DNA from: Candidatus Caldatribacterium californiense OP9-cSCG
GTDB lineage: Bacteria > Atribacterota > Atribacteria > Atribacterales > Caldatribacteriaceae
Length of the DNA: 43,446 nucleotides
Assembly: GCA_000353875.1 (NCBI GenBank)
Contig: APKF01000111.1
Coordinates: 1 to 43,446, forward strand
Direction of reading: 5' to 3'
The notes under the pieces are model-generated. The model saw only the letters and a program-made list of their open reading frames with translations, did no database searches and had not been told where the DNA came from. The position numbers and the translations under genes are program-made. Below, piece by piece: positions 7,815 through 16,744 of this stretch. Position 1 is the stretch's first letter; each line of letters begins with the position of its first letter.

Positions 7815-8942
7815 ATGAGCGGCAAAAGGATTTTTGGCATTCTCGGGACCTGGGTTCTTGGTTTCCTACTGTTTCTCCTCTGCGTTCTAGGCTTTTTCAT
7901 CTTTTTCGCCTCCTGGCACACTCTTCCCCCAGAGAGTGTGGCCATTGTGCGGGAGGTATGGGTGCGGGAAGGGGCGCTCTTTGGACCCAGTGCGCTTCCT
8001 TTTAGAATACGGGTTGTGGAGAACACCAAGAATGTTCCGGTTCGCCTCTTCGTCCAGCCTCCTCCCTTCGGAGTGGTCGAGGAGGTCCTGCCTCTCCGGG
8101 GGGATATCGTTTTCTCTTTCCGGATCCCGCTCTGGCGGAAGGACACCATCACCGGAAACCCTTACGATGGCAGTGTCGCCTTCGTGGGCGAAGTAGAAGC
8201 AAACCTTCGAGTGGTCAACCACGAGCGCTTCGCCAAAAGGCTTGACCCCGTTCTTGCCCGTTACGCAGGGGCAGGGCAAATTTCTCCCCTCCTCGCGGCA
8301 CCCGAACGGGAAGGTCAGGTGCTTCCCCGGAAGCGACAGGACCTGCTTCGTGAAGTACTCCGCCTGGACTTTTCGCAGCGTATGATGGGAGAGTTAGGGA
8401 AGCTTTTCCAGAGCCTCCACTTTAAGCTCTATTTTGCCGAAAAAGTCCTCAAAGAAGCTCCCGCCCCTTCTCCTTCGGAGCGGAAGATTGTGATCTGGAA
8501 GTACCTCGAGAGATACCCCTGGTACAAGCTCGAACCCCAGGAGATGGGGAAAATCGTTGCCGAAAACGCGGAGATCTTTGAAAAAATCATGACCTACCTG
8601 CGTGAGGAACACGAAAAAGGTGAAACCTATGAAAAACTCCGAGGAGAAATCCAGGAGTACTTTGCACAGTACATCACACAGCATCCACAAAGCTATGCCC
8701 AAGAACTCTGGGAATACGCCATTGAGAAAGCCTCCTTAGACCACCCTCTGCGCTTGACACCTGAGGTTCTCCGTGCCCTCACGTACCAGTACCTCCATGG
8801 GCGTCCTGCCTTCTTAGAAAACCTCCTGAAGAACGAGGATTACATGAAGTTTCTCACCACACAGTACGGCGTGGAAATGAAAAACCTCAGTATCCGGATT
8901 ACCGAGGATTTGGCTTTCCGGTATCCAGAACTCCTCAAGTAG
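7815..8942 (+). CDS. HflC-like SPFH-family membrane protein
   Basis: This 375-residue protein starts with a single membrane segment (about residues 10-35, followed by SWHTLPPESVAIVREVW). That matches the SPFH pattern of a membrane anchor followed by a strand that begins the head domain. A strand pair near 95-140 (DIVFSFRIPLW, VGEVEANLRVVNHERF) and the final YGVEMKNLSIRITE correspond to conserved HflC-like strands. Between them lies a helical, charged insertion of about 150 residues. The gene starts 15 nt after the 710-residue protein, as hflK and hflC are usually arranged. HflKC modulates the FtsH protease in other bacteria; no ftsH lies in this window and an M14-like peptidase is present instead. 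Confidence 0.55.
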   Translation: MSGKRIFGILGTWVLGFLLFLLCVLGFFIFFASWHTLPPESVAIVREVWVREGALFGPSALPFRIRVVENTKNVPVRLFVQPPPFGVVEEVLPLRGDIVFSFRIPLWRKDTITGNPYDGSVAFVGEVEANLRVVNHERFAKRLDPVLARYAGAGQISPLLAAPEREGQVLPRKRQDLLREVLRLDFSQRMMGELGKLFQSLHFKLYFAEKVLKEAPAPSPSERKIVIWKYLERYPWYKLEPQEMGKIVAENAEIFEKIMTYLREEHEKGETYEKLRGEIQEYFAQYITQHPQSYAQELWEYAIEKASLDHPLRLTPEVLRALTYQYLHGRPAFLENLLKNEDYMKFLTTQYGVEMKNLSIRITEDLAFRYPELLK

Positions 8943-8954
8943 AGGTGAAAGGGA

Positions 8955-9737
8955 ATGCTCCAGAACATCAGGGTTTTTCTCTCCGATATGGACGGAACGT
9001 TGTACCTTGGTAACCGCCTGCTTCCCGGAGCTCTGGATTTCGCTGAAACTCTCAAGAAGCAGGGGAAAAACCTGTACTTCCTCACTAACAATTCCTCCCA
9101 CCGGGCCACTTTCTACGTCTGGAAACTCCAGAGACTGGGCCTTCGGGATTTCACTGAAGAGCACATCATCACCTCCACCGATGCCTGCATCTTCTACCTG
9201 AAAAGGAACTATCCCGGCTCCAGGGTGTTCCTCCTCGCTCCCCGGGAGGTGAGCATAGACTTCCTGCGGGCTGGATTCATCCTGGTTCAGGAGAACCCGG
9301 ATATCCTGGTTCTCTGCTTTGACACAACGCTCACATACTCCAGGCTGGCAAAAGCCTGCATTTTCCTCCGAAAGGGCATCCCGTTCTTTGCTACCCATCC
9401 CGACCTTAACTGCCCCACCGAAAGCGAGCCGCTGATTGATGCTGGATCCATTGTGGAAGCCATCAAGGCTGCAACCGGAAGAACCCCCCGGTACTTTGGG
9501 AAGCCCTACCCGGAAATGGTGGAATACGCCCTCTGGCGCACAGGAGCGAGCAAGGGTGAAGTCGCCATTCTTGGAGACCGGTTGTACACCGACATCGCCA
9601 TGGGGCGGCAAGCCGGCATCACCACCATTCTCCTGCTCACCGGGGAAACCCGTCGTGAGGACCTCAAGTCCTCCCCATGGCAGCCAGACTTTGTATTCGC
9701 TTCCCTTGAAGAATTGGCTCAAGCCATCAGGGGGTGA
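8955..9737 (+). CDS. HAD-superfamily phosphatase, NagD/class IIA type
   Basis: This 260-residue hydrolase has all four HAD motifs: DMDGTLY (nucleophile and acid Asp, about residues 11-17), LTNNSS, the conserved Lys in GKPYPEM, and GDRLYTDIAMG. The cap type and motif II (TNNS) place it with NagD-like enzymes that dephosphorylate sugar phosphates, phosphoglycolate or glycerol phosphate. The next gene begins inside its stop codon (GTGA at 9734-9737) and encodes a glycerol-1-phosphate dehydrogenase, so glycerol 1-phosphate or a related triose is a reasonable substrate guess. A purine-rich ribosome-binding site (AGGTGAAAGGG) precedes ATG 8955. Confidence 0.85.
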   Translation: MLQNIRVFLSDMDGTLYLGNRLLPGALDFAETLKKQGKNLYFLTNNSSHRATFYVWKLQRLGLRDFTEEHIITSTDACIFYLKRNYPGSRVFLLAPREVSIDFLRAGFILVQENPDILVLCFDTTLTYSRLAKACIFLRKGIPFFATHPDLNCPTESEPLIDAGSIVEAIKAATGRTPRYFGKPYPEMVEYALWRTGASKGEVAILGDRLYTDIAMGRQAGITTILLLTGETRREDLKSSPWQPDFVFASLEELAQAIRG

Positions 9738-11047
9738 GGGAAGTGGGAAAAGACCCTTTTGCTCTCCTCGGAACAGCTTTCTCCTGTTCCTGTGGCAAAA
9801 CCCACAGGATTCGGACGAGGAGGATTCTCGTGGGCAAGGGCATTCTCGCCCGTATGCCTGGAGTCCTCAGAGAACTCGGCTTTTGTGGAAAGGCCCTGGT
9901 GCTTTTTGATGATGCAACTTATGAAGCCGCAGGAAAAGAGGTGTGTAGCCTCCTTTCCCAGCATGGCTTTGCCGTCATTCCTGGCCTTCTCAAAAAGCAG
10001 GAACACTTTCCCTTCCTTGAGCCGGATGAAGAAGCCAGAAGCCAGGTTGGAGAGTTCCTCTTCCATCGGCCGGATTTCCTCGTGGCCGTAGGATCAGGAG
10101 TGATCAATGATCTGACGAAGTTCGTCGCCCACAGAGCGGGTCTTCCCTATGTGGCTGTTGCCACCGCTCCATCCATGGATGGATACGTGTCTCCCGGAGC
10201 ACCGATGCTCGTTGGGGGGTACAAGGTGACCTATGACGCCACGCCTCCGGTAGTGCTCTTTGCCGACATAGAAGTCCTCTGCTCTGCTCCCCTTTCCCTC
10301 ATCCAGGCTGGTTTTGCGGACCTCGTCGGAAAAATCACTGCCAACGCCGACTGGACCATTCGCCGGGTACTCTTCGGCGAGGATTTCTGCGACGCCCTCT
10401 GGGAACACACCATTTCCTTCCTGAAAGCGCTGAGCACCCACGCTGAAGGGGTACAACAACGGGATGAGCAGGCCATCACTGTACTCACACAGGCCCTCAT
10501 CCAGTCCGGGCTCAGCATGGAGATGATCGGGGATTCCCGTCCTGCCTCAGGAGGAGAGCATCTCATCGCCCATCACCTCGAAATGATGGCCCTCCACAGA
10601 GGCATTCACCCCTCTTTCCACGGTCTGCGGGTGGGAGCGGCAACTTGTATCGTGTGGAACCTCTTCCAGCGCTTCCTCGCCGAAGAACTCCCCCAGAGAG
10701 AAAGGCTTAAAGCCACCGTGGACCAGGAAACGTTGAAAGTCCACTTCGGCCCCCTCTTTCCCTTTATCGAAAAGCCGGCTCGGAAAAAGCTCAACATTCT
10801 GTGGCCAGAAATTGACTTTTCCACCCTCAAGCGGGCTGTGAAGGAGAAAATCGCCCTTCTGAATCCTCTTCACCTTCTCGAGCAGGCAGGTATCCCCACG
10901 AGCTTCGAAGCCCTGGGGTTTTCTCCTGTGATGGTCCGTGAGGCCTGTCTTTTTGCCCGATTCCTGCGCGATCGGGTGACGCTCCTTGACCTTCTGGATC
11001 ACCTTGGAGTCCTTCAAGAATTCCTTGATACCACCCTCAGCGGATGA
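9734..11047 (+). CDS. araM: sn-Glycerol-1-phosphate dehydrogenase, AraM/EgsA family
   Basis: This 437-residue protein belongs to the iron-containing-alcohol-dehydrogenase-like fold that reduces dihydroxyacetone phosphate to sn-glycerol 1-phosphate. Visible motifs are the nucleotide-binding GSGVINDLTKF, the substrate loop APSMDGYVSPGAPM, and the metal-binding DSRPASGGEHLIAHH with a second His in HPSFHGLRVG. It is somewhat longer than Bacillus AraM (about 390 residues), mainly at the C-terminus. The GTG start overlaps the phosphatase stop, suggesting coupled translation. In bacteria the product feeds unusual glycerolipids or is simply dephosphorylated; the neighbouring phosphatase favours a role in glycerol 1-phosphate turnover. 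Its 3' end overlaps the convergent gene at 11037 by 11 nt. Confidence 0.88.
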   Translation: MREVGKDPFALLGTAFSCSCGKTHRIRTRRILVGKGILARMPGVLRELGFCGKALVLFDDATYEAAGKEVCSLLSQHGFAVIPGLLKKQEHFPFLEPDEEARSQVGEFLFHRPDFLVAVGSGVINDLTKFVAHRAGLPYVAVATAPSMDGYVSPGAPMLVGGYKVTYDATPPVVLFADIEVLCSAPLSLIQAGFADLVGKITANADWTIRRVLFGEDFCDALWEHTISFLKALSTHAEGVQQRDEQAITVLTQALIQSGLSMEMIGDSRPASGGEHLIAHHLEMMALHRGIHPSFHGLRVGAATCIVWNLFQRFLAEELPQRERLKATVDQETLKVHFGPLFPFIEKPARKKLNILWPEIDFSTLKRAVKEKIALLNPLHLLEQAGIPTSFEALGFSPVMVREACLFARFLRDRVTLLDLLDHLGVLQEFLDTTLSG

Positions 11048-11582
11048 CGCAGGAGGGACATTCGTCGGTTTCCTTTTTGGACCCTATGGGGGCTTTCTTC
11101 CACAGACCGAGTCCTGCCTCCTTGGCTTTCTCCTGCATGCTCAGGAGATACCCAAGGAGGTTTCTCCCTGCAGTCTTCTCGTCGAGAGTCACAAGACCTT
11201 CACAGAGGAGTACAGCATTGACGATGCAGGGTTCTTCTTCCGGATCCTGCTGCACGTAAAGGTACCCCACCCAGGGGTGTTCTTCCGAAGTATGTCCCAG
11301 AGCAAAGTCAAAACGCACCTTCTGTCCTTCCACCAGTTCCCGCAGACGGGAAAGAGCCAGACGGTATATCTCGGGATTCTCAAGGGGAGATGAAACACCA
11401 GCAAGCTTCACTCGAACCCTCTTGAATTCCCCTTTTTCCAGAATTTCGGCAACGACAAGGTTTGGACGGACGCACTTCGCAACCCGAATTTCAGGGAGCT
11501 CCCCCTCCCCAAAGGCCCCGAAGGGGAAGACAAGAAAAGCCATCAGCACCACGCCTAAAACTCCAAAAAGCACGTTTTTCAC
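11037..11582 (-). CDS. Secreted SNase-like (thermonuclease-fold) protein with degenerate active site
   Basis: This 181-residue protein starts with a signal peptide (residues about 1-25, FGVLGVVLMAFLVFPFGAFG). It then has a staphylococcal-nuclease-like OB-fold: VAKCVRP, RVRVKLAGVSSPLENP, GQKVRFDFALG, VGYLYV, VNAVLLCEGL and the typical end EAGLGLWK. The catalytic positions do not match nuclease. The usual GIDxPE reads GVSSPL, and the usual DxxGR reads EHPWVG, so the Asp, Glu and second Arg are missing. A binding role outside the cytoplasm is more likely than DNA cleavage. Two Cys near the C-terminus (ECPSC) could bind metal or form a disulfide. The GTG start at 11582 overlaps the mtaB stop. Confidence 0.7.
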   Translation of the reverse strand: MKNVLFGVLGVVLMAFLVFPFGAFGEGELPEIRVAKCVRPNLVVAEILEKGEFKRVRVKLAGVSSPLENPEIYRLALSRLRELVEGQKVRFDFALGHTSEEHPWVGYLYVQQDPEEEPCIVNAVLLCEGLVTLDEKTAGRNLLGYLLSMQEKAKEAGLGLWKKAPIGSKKETDECPSCVIR

Positions 11583-12847
11583 TCCGTCGCCACCCTCCCC
11601 CAGGCACCAGTGTCGTCAGCACCCTCCACAAGAACCGGGAGAATCTTCCCTATCCACGTTTCCTGGAGATTCTCCACCCGCACGACAATGTAATTCTCCG
11701 AGTGACCCACTCCTGCACCATTTTCGCAAGATTCCACAAGGACTTCAAGCCTTCTGCCCACGAAGGACTGGTGGTAGCGCCGGGAAAGTTCTCTCCCCAC
11801 CTCGATAAGGCGTCGCGCCCTCCTTTCCTTTTCAAGCTTAGGAATGCCCTCCCTCTTCTCCCATTCGAAAGCTGTGGTACCGGATCGAGGGGAGAAGGTG
11901 AAAACGTGCATTCTCGAAAAGCCCACGGTCTGGCAGAAACGCACGGTTGCTTCGAAATCCTTCTCTTCTTCTCCCGGGAACCCCACAATGACATCGGTGG
12001 TGATGGCCACATGGGGGCAGAGTGCCCTTGCGGTCGTCACCAGCGCCTCGTATTCTCTGGAGGAATACCCGCGAGACATCTTCGCCAGTATCCTATCGCT
12101 TCCACTCTGGAGTGGCAAATGCAAATGAGGGCAAATTCTCGTTCCCAGGGCAAAGAACCTGCGAAGGAAATCACTTGAGAGGAGATAGGGTTCAAGAGAG
12201 CTCAACCGAAAGCGAATGTTCCTGGTGTTCTGCACAAGGAGCTCCAGAAGGTCAATAAGCGTTACGGATTGCAGGTCCCTGCCGAAGTACCCGAGGTTCG
12301 TTCCACAGAGAACCACCTCCTGAACCCCCTGTGCTTCAAGGTACTGAACCTCTCGCAGGATATCTTCAGGACTCCTGCTTTTCACCCCTTCCCGGAGATA
12401 GGGCACAAGACAGAAGCTGCAAAAGTGGTCACATCCATCCTCAACTTTCACCCAAGCCCGGGACCGAGAAGGAAGAGGAAAGGGAGGGAGAGAAAGGGTA
12501 ATGCCCAAGTGTTCAGCGAAGAAGCGGCAAACCTCCTTTTCTTTCTGGTCCGAGACGAGTACAATCACCCTTTCCTCAAGGGGCCTGTATCCACGACGTT
12601 GCCAGGCCTTGGCACAGCAACCGACAAGGAGCACCAGAGCTTCCGGATTCTTCCGTAGAGCCCGACGAACATATTGCCGGGTTTTACGCTCTGCTTCCCC
12701 AGTCACTGCACAGCTGTTGATAACATAGCAATCCGCAACTTCTTCGAAGTCAACCACCTCAAGGCCCGCTCCGCGAAAAGCCGAGAGCAGGAGGTCACTT
12801 TCTGCCTGGTTCACCTTGCACCCGAGGGTTTTCACACCTACTCGCAT
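11579..12847 (-). CDS. mtaB: tRNA t6A37 methylthiotransferase MtaB
   Basis: This 422-residue radical-SAM enzyme converts t6A to ms2t6A at position 37 of ANN-decoding tRNAs. The N-terminal UPF0004 domain shows its three cluster cysteines (LGCKVNQAESD, NSCAVTGEAERK, LLVGCC). The radical-SAM motif CxxxCxxC is in GCDHFCSFCLVPY, and a TRAM-like domain closes the protein (GRRLEVLVESCENG to WIGKILPVLVEG). I chose ATG 12847 (MRVGVKTLGCKVNQ), which overlaps the rsmE end by 53 nt. The open frame runs to 13180, but that part only re-reads rsmE in another frame. It lies in the usual dnaK-dnaJ-rsmE-mtaB neighbourhood. Confidence 0.92.
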   Translation of the reverse strand: MRVGVKTLGCKVNQAESDLLLSAFRGAGLEVVDFEEVADCYVINSCAVTGEAERKTRQYVRRALRKNPEALVLLVGCCAKAWQRRGYRPLEERVIVLVSDQKEKEVCRFFAEHLGITLSLPPFPLPSRSRAWVKVEDGCDHFCSFCLVPYLREGVKSRSPEDILREVQYLEAQGVQEVVLCGTNLGYFGRDLQSVTLIDLLELLVQNTRNIRFRLSSLEPYLLSSDFLRRFFALGTRICPHLHLPLQSGSDRILAKMSRGYSSREYEALVTTARALCPHVAITTDVIVGFPGEEEKDFEATVRFCQTVGFSRMHVFTFSPRSGTTAFEWEKREGIPKLEKERRARRLIEVGRELSRRYHQSFVGRRLEVLVESCENGAGVGHSENYIVVRVENLQETWIGKILPVLVEGADDTGAWGRVATE

Positions 12848-13571
12848 GGTTGCCCTCCATAAAGGCCACAAGAAGCGATGCCCCAAAAAGCGCCGCGGTT
12901 TCGCTGCGGAGAATCCTCCTTCCCAGAGACACCGGGTATATCCCCATCTTCGAGAGCGCCTCCTTTTCCCTTTCGGAGAAATCCCCCTCAGGACCGACAA
13001 TAAGTGCTGCCGAACCCCCCACCTCTTCTCTTTGCAGAACTTCAAGAAATTGCTCCTTGCAAGAGGCATCGGCAAGGAATACCCGCTGCTTTTTCCCGGA
13101 AAGACCAACGAGGAAGTCCTCCCACGACTCAAAAACCCGTACCGCGGGAAACCAGGTTCTCCCGGACTGTTTGCAGGCACTCACGACGATTTTCTCCCAT
13201 CTCGCCATGCGGTCCTTTGAAACCCGCTCTTTTACGGAGCGTTCTGCCGGGAAAAACCCAATCTCCGTGACCCCTATTTCGACGAGTTTCTCTATCATCC
13301 AGTCCATCCGCGCTGGGCTTCTGAGGAAACCTTGCCAGACGGAGAGGAAAAAAGAAGGAACTGCATCCTCCACCTTTTCTTCAACGAGCACCAGGGCATG
13401 CTTGTCTTTTCTCTCGAGCAGTACCCCCCGATACAGTCCCCCCCTGCCATTGCCAATGAGGACAGACGCCCGGAGGGGAACTCGCTGTACCTGAAGATGG
13501 TGGGTTTCCTCAGGAGAAAGCACAATAACTTCCCCAATTCGGGGCGTCGGGTGGAAGAGAAAACGACCCAT
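12795..13571 (-). CDS. rsmE: 16S rRNA (uracil-1498-N3) methyltransferase RsmE
   Basis: This 258-residue SPOUT methyltransferase modifies U1498 of 16S rRNA. A PUA-like N-terminal domain (FLFHPTPRIGEVIVLSPEETHHL) is followed by the knotted SAM-binding domain with IVGPEGDFSEREKEAL and SLGRRILRSETAALFG, both characteristic. ATG 13571 has a GAGGAG ribosome-binding site 9-10 nt upstream; the in-frame GTG at 13580, which overlaps the dnaJ stop, is less well placed. The C-terminal tail (about 18 residues after VAFMEG) overlaps the start of mtaB. Confidence 0.92.
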   Translation of the reverse strand: MGRFLFHPTPRIGEVIVLSPEETHHLQVQRVPLRASVLIGNGRGGLYRGVLLERKDKHALVLVEEKVEDAVPSFFLSVWQGFLRSPARMDWMIEKLVEIGVTEIGFFPAERSVKERVSKDRMARWEKIVVSACKQSGRTWFPAVRVFESWEDFLVGLSGKKQRVFLADASCKEQFLEVLQREEVGGSAALIVGPEGDFSEREKEALSKMGIYPVSLGRRILRSETAALFGASLLVAFMEGNHASRCENPRVQGEPGRK

Positions 13572-13576
13572 GGGTG

Positions 13577-14743
13577 TCACTCCTCAGGGTGGATGAAGGC
13601 CTCCCGCAGACGGTCAAAAAATCCTCCCTTCCGGTTCTCTCCAGAAGTCCCGTCCTGAACACTACCACGCTCGATCTCAAGGAGCCGTTCCAGAAGTTTT
13701 CGGTGCTCCCCACTGACCCCCCGGGGGACATAAAGTCGTACCCGCAGAATCTGGTCTCCTCGGGTCCCCGTCCGGGGATCAGGAAGACCCTTCCCGCGAA
13801 GGCGCAAAAGAGTTCCGCTCTCCGTCCCGGGAGGAATGCGGATCCTTTCGCTTCCTTGCAAGGTAGGAACCTCGACTTCGTCCCCAAGGACAAGTTGAGC
13901 GTAAGTGACGACAAGGTCATAGTAGAGATCCTGTCCCCTCCGTTCCAGAAGTCGATGCGGTTTCACCTTTACGAGGACATAGAGATCTCCTGGAGGACCT
14001 CCATGTTCACCTGCTCCTCCCTCTCCCGAGATCCGTAGGCGATACCCTGTGTCCACTCCAGGGGGAACCCTGATCTTCATCTTTCGTTCCCTCTGGACTT
14101 TCCCTCGACCCCGACAGGTGGCGCAGGTCTCTTCCACCACCCAGCCCCTGCCCTGACAGTACGGGCATGGACGGGACGTAATGATGGAACCAAAGAAAGA
14201 GGTCTGAGTATGGCGTATTTCTCCTGTACCGTGACAACTACCACAGGAAACCTTTCTTCTTCCCCCTATCCCCCGGCAGTCAGGGCACTCCTCCAGACGC
14301 CGGAAGGATATCTCTTTTTCGGTACCGAACGCGGCCTCCTCAAATTCCAGCGTAATCTCAACCGTGACATCCTCACCCCGAACAGGCCGCGCCGCCCGTT
14401 CCCTCCGCCGGGTTTGCGTTCCGGATCCAAAAAAGAAATCGAAGATATCCCCAAAACCCGTGAACTCCCGGAAAATCTCAAAATCGGGTCCAAAATCACC
14501 ATACCCTGCTTGTGCCTCGCCTCCGAAAGCACTGTGCCCAAAACGGTCGTACAGAGCCCGTTTCTCGGGGTCGGAGAGAACCTGGTAGGCTTCGTTAATC
14601 TCCTTGAACCGCTCAGCCGCCTCCTTGTCCCCGGGGTTTACGTCGGGGTGATACTGGCGAGCCAGGCGACGGTATGCCTTTTTAATCTCTTCCTGGGTCG
14701 CGTTCCGGTCAACCCCAAGAATCTCATAGTAATCCCGTTTCAT
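13577..14743 (-). CDS. dnaJ: Chaperone DnaJ (Hsp40)
   Basis: This 388-residue type I DnaJ has the J domain with HPD (residues about 5-70, [11 protein letters not shown]). A Gly/Phe-rich linker ([12 protein letters not shown]) and four CxxCxGxG zinc repeats ([32 protein letters not shown]) follow, then the C-terminal substrate-binding domains. It stimulates DnaK ATPase and delivers unfolded proteins. It lies downstream of dnaK but beyond a strong hairpin (14777-14808), so it is probably made at a lower level by read-through, since no separate promoter is evident. AAGGTGG precedes ATG 14743. Confidence 0.97.
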   Translation of the reverse strand: MKRDYYEILGVDRNATQEEIKKAYRRLARQYHPDVNPGDKEAAERFKEINEAYQVLSDPEKRALYDRFGHSAFGGEAQAGYGDFGPDFEIFREFTGFGDIFDFFFGSGTQTRRRERAARPVRGEDVTVEITLEFEEAAFGTEKEISFRRLEECPDCRGIGGRRKVSCGSCHGTGEIRHTQTSFFGSIITSRPCPYCQGRGWVVEETCATCRGRGKVQRERKMKIRVPPGVDTGYRLRISGEGGAGEHGGPPGDLYVLVKVKPHRLLERRGQDLYYDLVVTYAQLVLGDEVEVPTLQGSERIRIPPGTESGTLLRLRGKGLPDPRTGTRGDQILRVRLYVPRGVSGEHRKLLERLLEIERGSVQDGTSGENRKGGFFDRLREAFIHPEE

Positions 14744-14769
14744 TGCCCACCCACCTTAGCGCTTCTTAC

Positions 14770-14808
14770 AAAAAAAGAAAGCCCATATCCTCCAGGATAT
14801 GGGCTTTC
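14770..14808 (-). terminator. Intrinsic terminator after dnaK
   Basis: A perfect 14-bp stem (GAAAGCCCATATCC paired with GGATATGGGCTTTC) closes a 4-nt loop. On the minus strand it is followed by a run of seven T (14776-14770). It begins 7 nt after the dnaK stop and ends 27 nt before dnaJ, so it should reduce dnaJ relative to dnaK. Confidence 0.9.
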
Positions 14809-14814
14809 TTTCCG

Positions 14815-16728
14815 TCACTTTCCTTCGTCATCCACAACCCGGTAATCTGCGTCCACGACGTTATCCCGAGTGTTCCCGGTAGCGCTACCCCCTGAGGAGT
14901 AGCCACTTGAAGACCCGCCCTGGGCCGCCTTCTGGTAGAGCTCCTGAGCCATAACGTGCGAGGCCGACTGGAGATCGTCCATCTTCCGGCGAATGTCTGC
15001 GACATCGGTGCCCTTCAGGGACTCCTTCAGAGCGTTCAGTGCACTCTCGACACGAGACCTCGTACTCCCTGAGAGCCGATCGCCTGATTCGCGGAGCGTC
15101 TTTTCCACCGTGTAGATGAGGTTATCCGCCTGGTTCCGGAGTTCTGCTTCTTCCCTCTTGCGACGGTCCTCCTCGGCATAGAGTTCGGCCTCCCGGATCA
15201 TCCGCTCGATCTCCTCCTTGGTGAGGCCACTTGATGCTTTAATGGTGATGGCCTGCTCTTTGCCCGTCGCAAGGTCCTTGGCCGAGACATGGAGAATACC
15301 ATCGGCATCGATGTCGAATTTCACCTCAATCTGTGGTACACCCCGTGGAGCCGGAGGAATCCCGGTGAGCTGGAACCGGCCAAGAGAGAAGTTGTCCTTC
15401 GCCATGGGTCGTTCGCCCTGGAGAACGTGAATTTCCACCGTTGTCTGGTTATCTGCAGCAGTGGTGAAGATTTGGCTCCGCGAAACCGGAATGGTGGTGT
15501 TTCGCTCGATGATTTTCGTAAAGACGCCACCAAGGGTCTCAATACCCAGGGAGAGAGGCGTAACGTCAAGGAGAAGAACGTCCTTCACCTCTCCCTTGAG
15601 GACACCAGCCTGGATGGCTGCACCCATGGCAACAACCTCGTCAGGATTGACACCCCGGCGAGGCTCCTTCTTAAAGATTTTCTCGACAATTTCCTGGACT
15701 TTCGGCATCCGGGTCATGCCACCGACAAGAATCACTGCGTCGATATCTTCGGGTTTGAGACCGGCGTCACGCATGGCCTGTTCGCAGGGTCCAATGGTTC
15801 GCTCAATGAGGTCAATGGTCAGCTGCTCGAGCTTTGCCCGGGTAATGGTCATGACCAGGTGTTTTGGACCGGTGGCATCGGCAGTGATGAAGGGCAGATT
15901 GATCTCTGTCTGCAGTGCCGTAGAGAGCTCGCACTTTGCCTTCTCCGCAGCTTCCTTCAGACGCTGAAGCGCCATCTGGTCGCCCCGGAGGTCAATCCCC
16001 GTGTCTTTGCGGAATTCCTCGATGATATAGTCCATGAGTCGGCGGTCGAAATCGTCGCCGCCGAGGAATGTATCCCCAGCAGTCGCCTTGACCTCAAAGA
16101 CTCCGTCGCCAATTTCAAGGATGGAAATATCGAACGTTCCGCCTCCAAGGTCGTACACCGCGATGATTTCTTCCTTCCCCTTCCCAAGGCCGTACGCCAG
16201 GGCTGCTGCAGTGGGTTCGTTGATGATGCGTTTGACATCGAGTCCTGCGATTTTTCCTGCGTCTTTGGTCGCCTGTCTCTGGCTATCGTTAAAGTAGGCT
16301 GGAACGGTGATAACGGCCTCCTGGATTTTCTCCCCCAGGTACTCCTCGGCGTCCTCTTTGAGTTTACGGAGAATCATTGCCGAGATTTCCGGAGGAGTGT
16401 AGATCCGGTCCCCCACTTTGACACAGGCCTCACCGTGTTTCCCGGGGACAATCTCGTAGGGGAGCACACGGCGGGCTTTTTCCACTTCAGGATCGTCGTA
16501 ACGGCGACCCATAAGCCGCTTGATAGAGAAAATAGTGTTTTTGGGATTCGTGATCGCTTGCCGTTTGGCCAGCTGCCCCACCAGGATCTCGCCCTGTTTG
16601 GTGAATGCCACAACTGACGGAGTCAAACGAGATCCTTCCTTATTGGGAATGACGACCGGCTGGCCACCTTCAAGATAAGCGACCACCGAGTTTGTTGTTC
16701 CAAGGTCTATCCCAATGACTTTGGGCAT
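14815..16728 (-). CDS. dnaK: Chaperone DnaK (Hsp70)
   Basis: This 637-residue Hsp70 shows the ATPase signatures [23 protein letters not shown] and [14 protein letters not shown]. The substrate-binding domain ([16 protein letters not shown]) and helical lid follow, with a Gly/Ser-rich tail ending in [12 protein letters not shown] chose ATG 16728 ([14 protein letters not shown]) rather than the in-frame TTG at 16737, because family members start at this point and AGGAGG lies just upstream. It follows grpE by 16 nt in a grpE-dnaK-dnaJ operon. Confidence 0.98.
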   Translation of the reverse strand: MPKVIGIDLGTTNSVVAYLEGGQPVVIPNKEGSRLTPSVVAFTKQGEILVGQLAKRQAITNPKNTIFSIKRLMGRRYDDPEVEKARRVLPYEIVPGKHGEACVKVGDRIYTPPEISAMILRKLKEDAEEYLGEKIQEAVITVPAYFNDSQRQATKDAGKIAGLDVKRIINEPTAAALAYGLGKGKEEIIAVYDLGGGTFDISILEIGDGVFEVKATAGDTFLGGDDFDRRLMDYIIEEFRKDTGIDLRGDQMALQRLKEAAEKAKCELSTALQTEINLPFITADATGPKHLVMTITRAKLEQLTIDLIERTIGPCEQAMRDAGLKPEDIDAVILVGGMTRMPKVQEIVEKIFKKEPRRGVNPDEVVAMGAAIQAGVLKGEVKDVLLLDVTPLSLGIETLGGVFTKIIERNTTIPVSRSQIFTTAADNQTTVEIHVLQGERPMAKDNFSLGRFQLTGIPPAPRGVPQIEVKFDIDADGILHVSAKDLATGKEQAITIKASSGLTKEEIERMIREAELYAEEDRRKREEAELRNQADNLIYTVEKTLRESGDRLSGSTRSRVESALNALKESLKGTDVADIRRKMDDLQSASHVMAQELYQKAAQGGSSSGYSSGGSATGNTRDNVVDADYRVVDDEGK

Positions 16729-16744
16729 TTCCCTCAACCTCCTT

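Noticed and set aside
15289-16617. Long plus-strand frame (442 codons) opposite dnaK
   Set aside because: dnaK is certain on the minus strand. High GC at third positions commonly opens such antisense frames.
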